Shown here: in pieces, positions 39,401 to 42,245 of the stretch
Position numbering within the stretch: position 1 is the stretch's first letter
Layout of the letters: each line of letters opens with the position of its first letter
From: Mytilus californianus
Lineage: Eukaryota > Mollusca > Bivalvia > Mytilida > Mytilidae
Direction: 5' to 3'
Length of the DNA: 64,000 nt
Assembly (NCBI RefSeq): GCF_021869535.1
Contig: NW_026262690.1
Span: 89,511,995-89,575,994, forward strand
Made by a program: the position numbers and the translations under genes
The notes under the pieces: generated by a model
Told to the model about the DNA's origin: nothing
Database searches by the model: none
The model's input: only the letters and a program-made list of their open reading frames with translations

Positions 39401-40394
39401 GATTATTCAGTCACTAAGGCCAATTTGAAATTATTGTATTTTTTTCTTGAATTAACAAATGTTAACTTCAATTTGTTCTTTTTTGTTCTATGATTTTTTT
39501 CAGTATTTTTATTGTAATTTGAAATGCTTTGACTAATAATACTATTTTTCAATGGGTTGACAATCTTTTTGAATCAGAAGTACTTTTTTCTTTTTTAGAA
39601 AATCTTTAAAACAATTTTTTATTTTTTCAGAATCAGCAACAGTCAAGTCAAAAGGAAGTAATGGTCTACTCACAGTTCCTAGTACAAAACCGTATGTATT
39701 CTTGTCATATGGTATTGTGCTGTCATAATTAGTCAAACATTTGCTTCTATTGACGTAAGCTCCCTTTCGATTTTTATAAATTTTAGATTTTACTTTTCCA
39801 AGTTATGGGATTTTATTCATAAAAAAGGGGTGATTTTCCAGTTTTCGGACAATATCTTTAAAGTGCTTTGAGCAGTTTTTATGAAACTTTGGTGACTAGT
39901 TTATATCTATTAAGATAACCTCCCTTTAGTTTTTCATAAATTTCTGATATGACATGAGAAGTTATTGAACTTTATTCTTTGAAAACGCGACGGGCGTATC
40001 ATGCCCTCATGGCGCAGCTGTTTATTCGCTGATTTCAAGATTTTGTCATGTTCTGAACTTACCGTTTTTCTGGATTTACTTTCATCAGGAATGCTCAAAG
40101 CCAAAAATTTGAAAGTCGAGCCTGCAATAGTGATGTGCTATTTGATCAAAAAGGAATGTAAGAATACTAGCCAAATCCATATAAGGTCAACTCAGTTAAG
40201 CTCTAGTTTAGAAAAGTAATGAATGAATTTAATAGAGACCATAAGCAATCAACACTATGTTCTCCAATAATTAAGTCAATTAATGACAACCTTCCCTACT
40301 TGGGACAGGCAAATAATAATTTGTCTGAGCTTAATATAGTTTCAAACAGTTTCCTTTCTTTTTATTTTTCAGAACTAGAAAGAAGTCAAAGTAA
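6332..40394 (+). CDS. PPP4R4: PPP4R4 orthologue, protein phosphatase 4 regulatory subunit 4 (24 exons, 5' end missing)
   Basis: Joined exons: 6332-6479, 8200-8273, 10922-11028, 12899-13006, 14829-14950, 16642-16764, 17651-17772, 18727-18801, 19427-19546, 20412-20489, 22721-22807, 23429-23611, 24427-24532, 25344-25636, 26854-26895, 27673-27750, 28352-28478, 29915-29977, 31046-31111, 34115-34513, 36142-36202, 37692-37771, 39631-39691, 40373-40394. They total 2745 nt, all GT-AG, in phase with no stop: 914 residues then TAA. Residues 1-582 are HEAT-type helical repeats colinear with vertebrate PPP4R4 as I recall it (EVLHVAQ, SAWLDTLL, CKILGKI, SLCQDVDYEVR, RKNCAYNFPA, LLQQLETCVRRLL, EKDRDVLA). 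Residues 583-650 are charged and coiled-coil-like; the rest is Ser/Lys/Pro-rich. The known family role is a cytosolic scaffold binding the PP4 catalytic subunit. About 95-100 N-terminal residues are absent, and I found no exon for them in 1-6331. Confidence 0.93.
6480..8199 (+). other. PPP4R4 intron 1
   Basis: It holds a 56-bp tandem duplication (6711-6817), and duplicated acceptor-region sequence near its 3' end (8091-8199). Nothing else recognisable. Confidence 0.7.
6711..6817 (+). repeat. 56-bp tandem duplication
   Basis: 'tatactgtgctctcagataa' begins at 6711 and again at 6767. The copies are essentially identical over ~50 bp, so the duplication is recent. Confidence 0.85.
8091..8210 (+). 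repeat. Tandemly duplicated splice-acceptor region of PPP4R4 exon 2
   Basis: 'ttctgttcacaattaaatta' + 'tgatttcagaagtgtcaag' at about 8106-8142 is repeated as 'ttctatccacaattaaatta' + 'taatttcagaagtatcaag' at 8171-8209. A third, more decayed copy of the upstream part lies at ~7940-7970. Confidence 0.75.
8200..8273 (+). CDS. PPP4R4: PPP4R4 visible exon 2
   Basis: Acceptor atttcag before 8200, donor gtttgt at 8274; phase 1 to 0. It encodes SSAWLDTLLDVIELLPKD, close to family NAWLETLLSVIEVLPKE. A near-identical decoy acceptor lies 65 bp upstream (8134). Confidence 0.92.
8274..10921 (+). other. PPP4R4 intron 2
   Basis: 2.6 kb of AT-rich sequence with no exon recognised. A fragment near 8620-8690 ('gactccgtccatctgtccg') resembles dispersed repeat debris. 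Confidence 0.6.
10922..11028 (+). CDS. PPP4R4: PPP4R4 visible exon 3
   Basis: Acceptor tttttcag, donor gtaagt at 11029; phase 0 to 2. It encodes ILHVAIAKGQLSQSVAARM and then CCKILGKICTKFES, matching the family AKAQLSQTVQSRLVSCKILGK region. The last 68 bases plus the following intron are duplicated directly downstream (11097-11218). Confidence 0.92.
10961..11218 (+). repeat. Tandem duplication of the 3' part of PPP4R4 exon 3 and its intron start
   Basis: Copy 1 is 10961-11096 and copy 2 is 11097-11218. Each contains SVAARMACCKILGKICTKF coding sequence, a donor (gtaagt or gtaggt), 'acattatattacttaccatt' and an 'aaatatc(a/t)acag' end. See the finding on the extra exon copy. Confidence 0.9.
11097..11164 (+). 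pseudogene. Duplicated partial exon 3 (candidate alternative exon or exon relic)
   Basis: 68 nt preceded by caacag and followed by gtaggt. From phase 0 it reads SVAARMACCKILGKICTKFE then SF and two bases, so it could replace exon 3 in frame with loss of 13 residues (ILHVAIAKGQLSQ). It cannot be added after exon 3: the phase-2 join gives a TAG at once. All three differences from exon 3 (TCA/TCT, GGA/GGG, TTT/TTC) are synonymous. Confidence 0.6.
11465..11788 (+). mobile_element. Dispersed bivalve element (CATTGGCACTCATACCACATCTTC tail)
   Basis: Contains 'gttgatgtggttcataagtg', 'tttctcgtttctcg', 'gattagaccgttggttttcc', 'gccctttatagcttgctgtt' and the tail 'gttgtctcattggcactcat', all recalled as one very common mussel repeat. 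A 28-bp sequence beginning tttgtgcagtttttg flanks it (11305-11332, 11788-11815, 11816-11843). Confidence 0.7.
12591..12770 (+). mobile_element. MITE-like family C, truncated copy
   Basis: 'taaggatgtacttaggtcag' and 'cagatgttcggactc' then 'ggtttttttcct' and 'attttgccccat' match the copy at 17785-18049. The right terminus is not visible. Confidence 0.7.
12899..13006 (+). CDS. PPP4R4: PPP4R4 visible exon 4
   Basis: Acceptor tatatag, donor gtaagt at 13007; phase 2 to 2. It encodes KKEILPVVQSLCQDVDYEVR followed by GCMCNQLHSVARGL, a classic HEAT unit nearly identical to the family KREILPLVKSLCQDVEYEVR. Confidence 0.94.
13262..13400 (-). repeat. Degenerate fragment of a common bivalve repeat
   Basis: 'ggagatgtctggtatgtgtc' then 'aatga' and 'accatcttcaacaacag' look like a decayed copy of the family at 47359-47570. 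Confidence 0.35.
14050..14350. repeat. 26-bp minisatellite (about 11-12 copies)
   Basis: Unit close to 'ggagtggttaatctttttg' + 'catattg'. Three units make 78 nt, so the minus strand gives a false 99-codon open frame of 26-residue repeats. It lies in PPP4R4 intron 4. Confidence 0.9.
14588..14665 (+). repeat. Fragment of MITE-like family B
   Basis: 'tccacgaatttaaatgttca' and 'gggcttgtatgcagaatttg' match the interior of 33120-33330. The termini are missing. Confidence 0.6.
14829..14950 (+). CDS. PPP4R4: PPP4R4 visible exon 5
   Basis: Acceptor ttttcag, donor gtagga at 14951; phase 2 to 1. It encodes EATKSAILPELVELTKDEE, then VRVHGLETVVNVLASLDS. This is a HEAT unit matching family TKSVVLPELIELSRDEGSSVR. 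Confidence 0.94.
15541..15597 (+). repeat. Short tandem repeat, ~21 bp unit
   Basis: 'agtctgtgttatgtatgttta' occurs twice in a row, then a partial third copy. Confidence 0.75.
15725..15934. mobile_element. MITE-like palindromic element, family A copy 2
   Basis: Starts tactgtaaattcagaaatta and ends taatttctgaatttacagta, a perfect 20-bp terminal inverted repeat; the interior is ATTGCG-rich. It matches 5114-5323 in the opposite orientation (shared 'actaaacaggat' against 'atcctgtttaatt'). Confidence 0.85.
16642..16764 (+). CDS. PPP4R4: PPP4R4 visible exon 6
   Basis: Acceptor acttgtag, donor gtgagt at 16765; phase 1 to 1. It encodes TIIPLVCKFCQQAMQAEDS, then GKQIGKIAHGLLG, corresponding to family TILPLVKSFCEKSFKADES and LGKLCHGLYG. 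Confidence 0.92.
17651..17772 (+). CDS. PPP4R4: PPP4R4 visible exon 7
   Basis: Acceptor gttttag, donor gtaagt at 17773; phase 1 to 0. It encodes LSDEQKQWFVDYFKKLCKVG, then a divergent loop KLKGNRDIEKDISPT. A MITE-like element starts only 12 bp after this exon. Confidence 0.92.
17785..18049. mobile_element. MITE-like family C, complete copy
   Basis: Terminal inverted repeat taaggatgtacttaggt (17785-17801) and acctaagtacatcctta (18033-18049), 17 bp perfect. It begins 12 bp after the end of PPP4R4 exon 7, directly behind the donor. Confidence 0.88.
18353..18418 (+). repeat. Two-copy direct repeat
   Basis: 'gttatgtcacatcatgatga' + 'caaaaa' follows an almost identical copy 34 bp upstream. Confidence 0.7.
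18727..18801 (+). CDS. PPP4R4: PPP4R4 visible exon 8
   Basis: Acceptor tttttcag, donor gtaaga at 18802; 75 nt, phase 0 to 0. It encodes EIPDFTEDDKFLECRKNCAY ending NFP; RKNCAYNFP is identical to the family motif. Confidence 0.93.
19427..19546 (+). CDS. PPP4R4: PPP4R4 visible exon 9
   Basis: Acceptor gttttcag, donor gtaggt at 19547; 120 nt, symmetric 0-0. It encodes AMVLFIGAKHFKSELLGCFS, then CKDPNVQVRKTVSGGFHE, matching a family HEAT unit (LCHDPEVPVR). Confidence 0.93.
19675..20062. mobile_element. Possible MITE-like element with TAAGGATG ends
   Basis: Bounded by taaggatg and catcctta. Interior phrases (ttttgtcagatattcagaatccactag) loosely echo family C. Could be a distant relative of 17785-18049. 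Confidence 0.4.
20215..20395 (+). repeat. Dispersed repeat, copy 1 (family with 39160-39325)
   Basis: 'actgaacagagttgtgtcat', 'ggtcagcagcttaacagtga', 'gatctgtcagacag' and 'atatgcttagcag' align in order with 39160-39325. A partial extra copy ('ggtcagcagcttgacagtga') sits at ~20150. Confidence 0.65.
20412..20489 (+). CDS. PPP4R4: PPP4R4 visible exon 10
   Basis: Acceptor atttgcag, donor gtaagt at 20490; 78 nt, symmetric 0-0. It encodes VSRVLGQHVAVIQPDLILLL then KDESVD, corresponding to family VSKLLNSGV and ELITLLQDESLEV. Confidence 0.92.
20820..21010. mobile_element. MITE-like element with 42-bp perfect terminal inverted repeats
   Basis: 20820-20861 and 20969-21010 are exact inverted repeats, outer end agggctattccattaaaatg. 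No coding content. A decayed relative lies at 29612-29784. Confidence 0.9.
21270..22303 (+). mobile_element. Bivalve dispersed element with ~146-bp internal tandem units
   Basis: 'gaccttgacctcattttcat', 'gttaagtttttgtgttttgg', 'gcaataggtcaactatattt' and 'gtgtatggaatgattgtaag' recur about every 146 bp, five to six times. It begins near 'agtgatctggcggcggcaac' and ends 'gcgagacatttcagcgtgtg'. I recognise the whole as a common mussel repeat. It lies in PPP4R4 intron 10. Confidence 0.75.
22330..22625 (-). mobile_element. tRNA-derived SINE, reverse orientation
   Basis: On the minus strand it reads ggtgtctgagaggtctaag (box A-like), then gttgtgagttctaacccc (box B-like), comparable with the SINE head at 32431. 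It is diverged and its ends are uncertain. Confidence 0.5.
22721..22807 (+). CDS. PPP4R4: PPP4R4 visible exon 11
   Basis: Acceptor attttacag, donor gtaatt at 22808; 87 nt, symmetric 0-0. It encodes VLKGVIANIPCILDCLSGTG and a short Ser-rich loop, corresponding to family VLDALIDHLPEILELMSTGG. Confidence 0.9.
23368..23391. repeat. (TA)n microsatellite
   Basis: An uninterrupted run of TA dinucleotides about 40-60 bp upstream of the exon 12 acceptor. Confidence 0.85.
23429..23611 (+). CDS. PPP4R4: PPP4R4 visible exon 12
   Basis: Acceptor aatttcag, donor gtaggt at 23612; 183 nt, symmetric 0-0. It encodes 61 residues including NNWRLQEHLMDNLSCLIKCC and QKVIPVVYPKIKSA, corresponding to the family SLKWRTHEKLLQKYACL region. 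Confidence 0.92.
23855..23965 (+). repeat. Degenerate bivalve repeat tail
   Basis: 'atggctgtatggtgaccatc' and 'gataccacatcaccttgttt' look like a decayed form of the ATACCACATCTTC-tailed family (11465-11788). Confidence 0.4.
24302..24320 (+). repeat. Poly(A) run
   Basis: About 17-18 consecutive A residues inside intron 12. No clear retrogene upstream. Confidence 0.8.
24427..24532 (+). CDS. PPP4R4: PPP4R4 visible exon 13
   Basis: Acceptor attacag, donor gtatgt at 24533; phase 0 to 1. It encodes RALPVKHAACRSALKIIRKI and LTQREELLHCFVE, matching family NVLPVQKAASRTLCIFLRYNRK. Confidence 0.92.
25344..25636 (+). CDS. PPP4R4: PPP4R4 visible exon 14
   Basis: Acceptor tatttcag, donor gtaagt at 25637; 293 nt, phase 1 to 0, the longest HEAT exon. 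It encodes VIELYSKTFFKEYFYEYVLE, SVPNVRLRLCSILPQLKK, LLQQLETCVRRLLLSEKDRD and VLAAIKI, very close to the family. Confidence 0.95.
25637..26853 (+). other. PPP4R4 intron 14
   Basis: No exon seen. It contains a repeat-tail fragment near 26150-26250 ('ggagttgtggtgtgatttcc' + 'aatgagacaac'), the reverse form of the ATACCACATCTTC tail. Confidence 0.6.
26854..26895 (+). CDS. PPP4R4: PPP4R4 visible exon 15 (42-nt microexon-sized)
   Basis: Acceptor cttaacag, donor gtaagt at 26896; 42 nt, symmetric 0-0, encoding AVDDLDKIHVQMEP. It aligns with family TVLELDRMEMSMD just after the HEAT region. Confidence 0.85.
27673..27750 (+). CDS. PPP4R4: PPP4R4 visible exon 16
   Basis: Acceptor attgtag, donor gttagt at 27751; 78 nt, symmetric 0-0. 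It encodes LTKRSFFEHDLVDQAKEEEE, then KLLITN, corresponding to family KKFYEKDLLDQEKEREELLL. Predicted coiled-coil-like from its charge pattern. Confidence 0.88.
27815..27890 (-). repeat. Degenerate bivalve repeat tail
   Basis: 'gaagttgtggtagaatagcc' and 'caattgtccaccagagac' correspond to the reverse form of the family tail seen at 26150. Confidence 0.45.
28352..28478 (+). CDS. PPP4R4: PPP4R4 visible exon 17
   Basis: Acceptor cttgtag, donor gtaaag at 28479; phase 0 to 1. A Lys/Glu-rich stretch (EEKEIKKEEEAAEKQKSK) passes into a basic Ser/Pro tail (SKIPAPKK). Only composition is shared with the vertebrate tail. Confidence 0.85.
28479..29914 (+). other. PPP4R4 intron 17
   Basis: 1.4 kb of AT-rich sequence with no exon recognised. 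Its only clear content is the decayed inverted-repeat element at 29612-29784. Confidence 0.6.
29612..29784. mobile_element. Decayed relative of the 20820-21010 element
   Basis: Ends 'aggactgttccattaaaata' and 'ttttatggaacaaccct' form a degraded inverted repeat of the same sequence type and length. Confidence 0.6.
29915..29977 (+). CDS. PPP4R4: PPP4R4 visible exon 18 (tail, symmetric cassette)
   Basis: Acceptor atttttag-type (catattttag), donor gtcaga at 29978; 63 nt, phase 1-1. It encodes GTKATSTASGSSGSSTQVSS and is low complexity, Ser/Thr-rich. Called from frame and splice consistency rather than homology; it can be skipped without frameshift. Confidence 0.7.
30683..30920 (+). repeat. Degenerate dispersed repeat, copy 2
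   Basis: Collinear with 1475-1690: 'gttacacccaaaacttatac', 'aggtgttat', 'gatatcaatatt', 'ctacctgagcatttttggtt'. Confidence 0.45.
31046..31111 (+). CDS. PPP4R4: PPP4R4 visible exon 19 (tail, symmetric cassette)
   Basis: Acceptor tctttag, donor gtaagg at 31112; 66 nt, phase 1-1. It encodes TSKTHLSKSKSSNSLSQIPR then LG, a basic Ser-rich segment. Recognised by splice signals and phase. Confidence 0.75.
   Translation: MLQKPIYQNQNPVILCHKYPD
32431..32690 (+). mobile_element. tRNA-derived SINE with intact target-site duplication
   Basis: The head has a box A match tggcagagtgg (32444-32454) and a box B-like gtgagggtcac (~32504-32514). The tail is ctaaaagtggcgttaaacac + caacaatcagtcaatcaatt, the mollusc-type SINE tail. 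It is flanked by identical 10-bp direct repeats aaaaggtttg at 32421-32430 and 32691-32700. tRNA folding is degraded, so it is not a functional tRNA gene. Confidence 0.82.
33120..33330. mobile_element. MITE-like family B, copy 1
   Basis: Terminal inverted repeat tactttggattcatt / aatgaatccatagta, with one mismatch. Interior phrases: 'ggtgaaccacgaatttaaat', 'gttgtatgcagactttggc', 'cccacgaaaataaatgaatc'. Further copies at 36771-36982, 52544-52739 and a fragment at 14588. Confidence 0.85.
34115..34513 (+). CDS. PPP4R4: PPP4R4 visible exon 20 (large tail exon)
   Basis: Acceptor gttccaaag, donor gtgaga at 34514; 399 nt, phase 1-1, encoding 133 residues (visible residues ~708-841). It contains SP/TP sites, RYSSTPDL, RRYSN and two copies of a decapeptide, ASDGRQSPHP and ASDGRSSPHP, 15 residues apart. 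If the donor is not used the frame stays open 32 nt further to a TAG at 34543-34545, giving a possible alternative C-terminus (EKFEGMLGV). I know no vertebrate counterpart to this exon. Confidence 0.82.
34514..34545 (+). other. PPP4R4: Read-through extension of PPP4R4 exon 20 to an in-frame stop
   Basis: If donor gtgaga is skipped, the frame continues for ten codons (EKFEGMLGV after the junction Gly) to TAG. This would make an alternative terminal exon lacking exons 21-24. No strong AATAAA follows closely, so it is unproven. Confidence 0.3.
34573..34795 (+). repeat. ~55-bp imperfect tandem repeat, four copies
   Basis: The recurrent block 'gaaagctc(t/a)acatttcttt' + '...gttatgttttt...gaatgaat' follows the alternative stop after exon 20. 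Confidence 0.8.
35035..35345 (+). repeat. Dispersed bivalve repeat (TATGCCCCACCTACGATAG type)
   Basis: 'tatgccccacctacgatagt' and 'agaggggcattatg' then 'ctgtccgttcgtccgtctgt' match a repeat start common in mussels. A 22-bp direct repeat 'gatgactggatcatgaa' occurs twice inside. Confidence 0.6.
35591..35886. mobile_element. Long foldback element (arms ~137 bp)
   Basis: 35591-35727 is the imperfect reverse complement (roughly a dozen mismatches) of 35750-35886, outer end acagctcttctataaaagca, with a ~22-bp spacer. The transcript would form a very long hairpin in intron 20. Confidence 0.9.
36142..36202 (+). CDS. PPP4R4: PPP4R4 visible exon 21 (tail)
   Basis: Acceptor ttttgcag, donor gtaagt at 36203; 61 nt, phase 1 to 2. 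It encodes SGSKISSNTKTKPPSSAGT, low complexity. Confidence 0.78.
36303..36522. mobile_element. MITE-like inverted-repeat element
   Basis: 'agatcctgtgtccatgtttt' + 'gcttac' pairs with 'gtaagc' + 'aaagtgtggacacagaatct'. Inner parts ('ctgacaacacgcc', 'ctgctttccgttct') also pair with the right half. Confidence 0.75.
36771..36982. mobile_element. MITE-like family B, copy 2
   Basis: Terminal inverted repeat tactgtggattc / gaatccacagta. The interior matches family B in reverse orientation ('gccaaagtctgcatacaac'-type, 'gaggttcaccagt'). Confidence 0.85.
37080..37340 (+). repeat. Dispersed bivalve repeat (TGTGGGGGCATGGGGTATGTGAGC end)
   Basis: Starts 'atgtgggggccttgttggcc' and ends 'gacagtgtgggggcatgggg' + 'tatgtgagc' + 'gttccttaa'. 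The same end occurs in reverse complement at 63880-63935. Confidence 0.6.
37692..37771 (+). CDS. PPP4R4: PPP4R4 visible exon 22 (tail)
   Basis: Acceptor tttttgtag, donor gtaggt at 37772; 80 nt, phase 2 to 1. It encodes RRASEGGNTVTQRRGSMSSA then SSTGST; RRAS and RRGS are basophilic-kinase-type sites (inference). A second AG three bases downstream could give a one-residue NAGNAG variant. Confidence 0.78.
37772..39630 (+). other. PPP4R4 intron 22
   Basis: 1.9 kb, AT-rich; only the dispersed repeat at 39160-39325 is recognisable. Confidence 0.6.
39160..39325 (+). repeat. Dispersed repeat, copy 2 (family with 20215-20395)
   Basis: Ordered matches: 'ctactgaacagaatg', 'tttgtcagcagcccaacaat', 'gatctgtcaaacacc', 'gtatgcttagcac', 'atgcattcttttt'. 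Confidence 0.65.
39631..39691 (+). CDS. PPP4R4: PPP4R4 visible exon 23 (tail)
   Basis: Acceptor ttttttcag, donor gtatgt at 39692; 61 nt, phase 1 to 2. It encodes ESATVKSKGSNGLLTVPSTK. Confidence 0.78.
39755..40025 (+). repeat. Dispersed bivalve repeat (GCGACGGGCGTATCATG end)
   Basis: Contains 'gttatgggattttattcat' and ends 'gaaaacgcgacgggcgtatc' + 'atgccctcatggcgcagctg', a repeat end I recognise from mussels. It lies in the last PPP4R4 intron. Confidence 0.55.
40373..40394 (+). CDS. PPP4R4: PPP4R4 visible exon 24, terminal coding exon
   Basis: Acceptor atttttcag then the coding end TRKKSK and TAA at 40392-40394. The short basic end resembles the vertebrate C-terminus KSRKSNP. The phase-2 junction with exon 23 gives PTRKKSK. 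Confidence 0.82.
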
Positions 40395-40911
40395 CCATGG
40401 ATGCAAAAGATTGAGTTTGTCGTCTGCTTGAGGTTTTGAGTATTCATGACACTGTTTCTGTGCAATATTTCTACGAGGCAATAACTATGCATTATAATAT
40501 GCTGCTGAACATCTTTTGTAACTGCCTTTTAAACTTAAACTTTTGTTGTAAATTATACTTTTTTATGTTGTGTAACAAGGAAATCTGAAGCAATAAGGAC
40601 CTTGTTAGATTTCTAATGAGTATGATTTATGTTGCATACCATAATATATTTACTCTTTGTTCTATGATGTGTTCTGAACTCTTTTACAAAGATTGTCATG
40701 TGTTACTCACAAACCAAGTTTGTAGTCTTATTATTGTTATGGGTCAAACACAAGGCCAAAAAGCAAAGGATTGTTTTTTTCTTTTATGATTCAATTTATG
40801 AAAATGTAAGAATTTATTGGACAGGATAAGATGGGGTATTGTTATTTACTTTTGTAATTAAAGCTTAAAATTGTTATTTAATCTGAATAAGCACTATTAA
40901 ATATGATCTTT

Positions 40912-41063
40912 TTGGTACAAACCAGTACCAACCAGCTAAAGTTGGAAATTTGGTACAAACCAGTACCAACCAGCTAAAGTTGGAAATTTGGTACAAACCA
41001 GTACCAACCAGCTAAAGTTGGAAATTTGGTACAAACCAGTACCAACCAGCTAAAGTTGGAAAT
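40912..41063 (+). repeat. 38-bp tandem repeat, four perfect copies
   Basis: Unit ttggtacaaaccagtaccaa + ccagctaaagttggaaat, identical in all four copies, followed by a degenerate partial copy. It is just after the PPP4R4 stop, in the probable 3'UTR. Each unit contains the self-complementary ggtac...gtacc. Confidence 0.95.
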
Positions 41064-42139
41064 TTTTTACAGACCAGCTAAGGGTGGAAATTATTTAAAC
41101 TTGTTGCAGCTATTTTTTCCCATGTATGGCTGAGACAGGAACATTTGAGATGTCCAAAAAAACTGTGCTGATATACACTCAGGTTATCATTTGCAATCAT
41201 GATTTTTTATATCACTATGGCATTACCAAAGGAAGAAACATTGCAAAAAATATTTGATTTGTTCGAGGATCGTAAAGGGAGGAAGGGGAGGGGAGTATAA
41301 GCACAGGAAAACATAAAAAAAAAAAAATTTCTTAATTAAAAAAATTTCAAGCTTTTAACTGTGATTTTTTACCAATTTGAATAAATTATGGCAAACAACA
41401 GCCATTTAGCACAAAATCATGTCAAAGTAAAAGCTTGCAAACACATTGCACTAAAATCCCCCTTTTACGACCCTCTTAAGCTACTGGTGATTTTGTGAAA
41501 TGATCATGAAGTGTACTAGGAACATTAGAATAATATCTACTCAAGTAATGAGTTGAATTAAAATGGTCATGTAAAAATTTGAAGTATAATATGTCTATAT
41601 ACACAAAAAATTTAATCTCTGAACTTTTTAAATTTGAAATCTCATTTGTGATCATTCATGATTTTTGAATACTGGAAAAAGCAATATTTATTAACAGGAC
41701 TTTATATATGATATGAAAGTGCTATTTGAAATTTTCCCCATATATATATAGTGCTAATATGAAATGGATGATAAAAAGGTATATGACAATTGAGCAATCA
41801 AATTAATCTATTGACAGTGGATCATAGGCACTCCAGATTTCTTTTAAGAAATTAGAAACTTATACTTAAAACACATATTAAATGGCTTGTCTTTAAATGA
41901 TTCACAGTATAAATTATTCCTGTGTGAACCAATTTTCTTGCAAGAAGTTAATTCAATTTTAATTTTATCAATAGCTATTTAAAGAAGTGTTTGGTGTTTT
42001 TTTACAAAAAAAAAGCTCACAGAAAACCCAGGTAAATAAAAAATATTGTAAGTCATCTGAATTAAGGTGTTTCAATTTCTACACCTGTCAATATATTTTG
42101 CTCTTGAAAAAAATTAAATTGCAAATAAACTCATCATAG

Positions 42140-42245
42140 ATACCAGGATTGAAAATTTGTATGCCACAAGACTCATCTGACGCTCGAATAAAAAAAGTTA
42201 AAAAACCAAAGAAAGTACAAAGTTGAAGAGCATTGAGGACCCAAA
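42140..42245 (+). repeat. Fragment of bivalve repeat (GACTCATCTGACGCTCGAAT)
   Basis: 'gaaaatttgtatgccacaag', 'actcatctgacgctcgaata' and 'gttgaagagcattgaggacc' match a mussel repeat I recognise, with an internal deletion. Confidence 0.55.

Noticed and set aside
40912-41063. CRISPR array
   Set aside because: Contiguous identical 38-bp units without unique spacers, in an animal 3'UTR.
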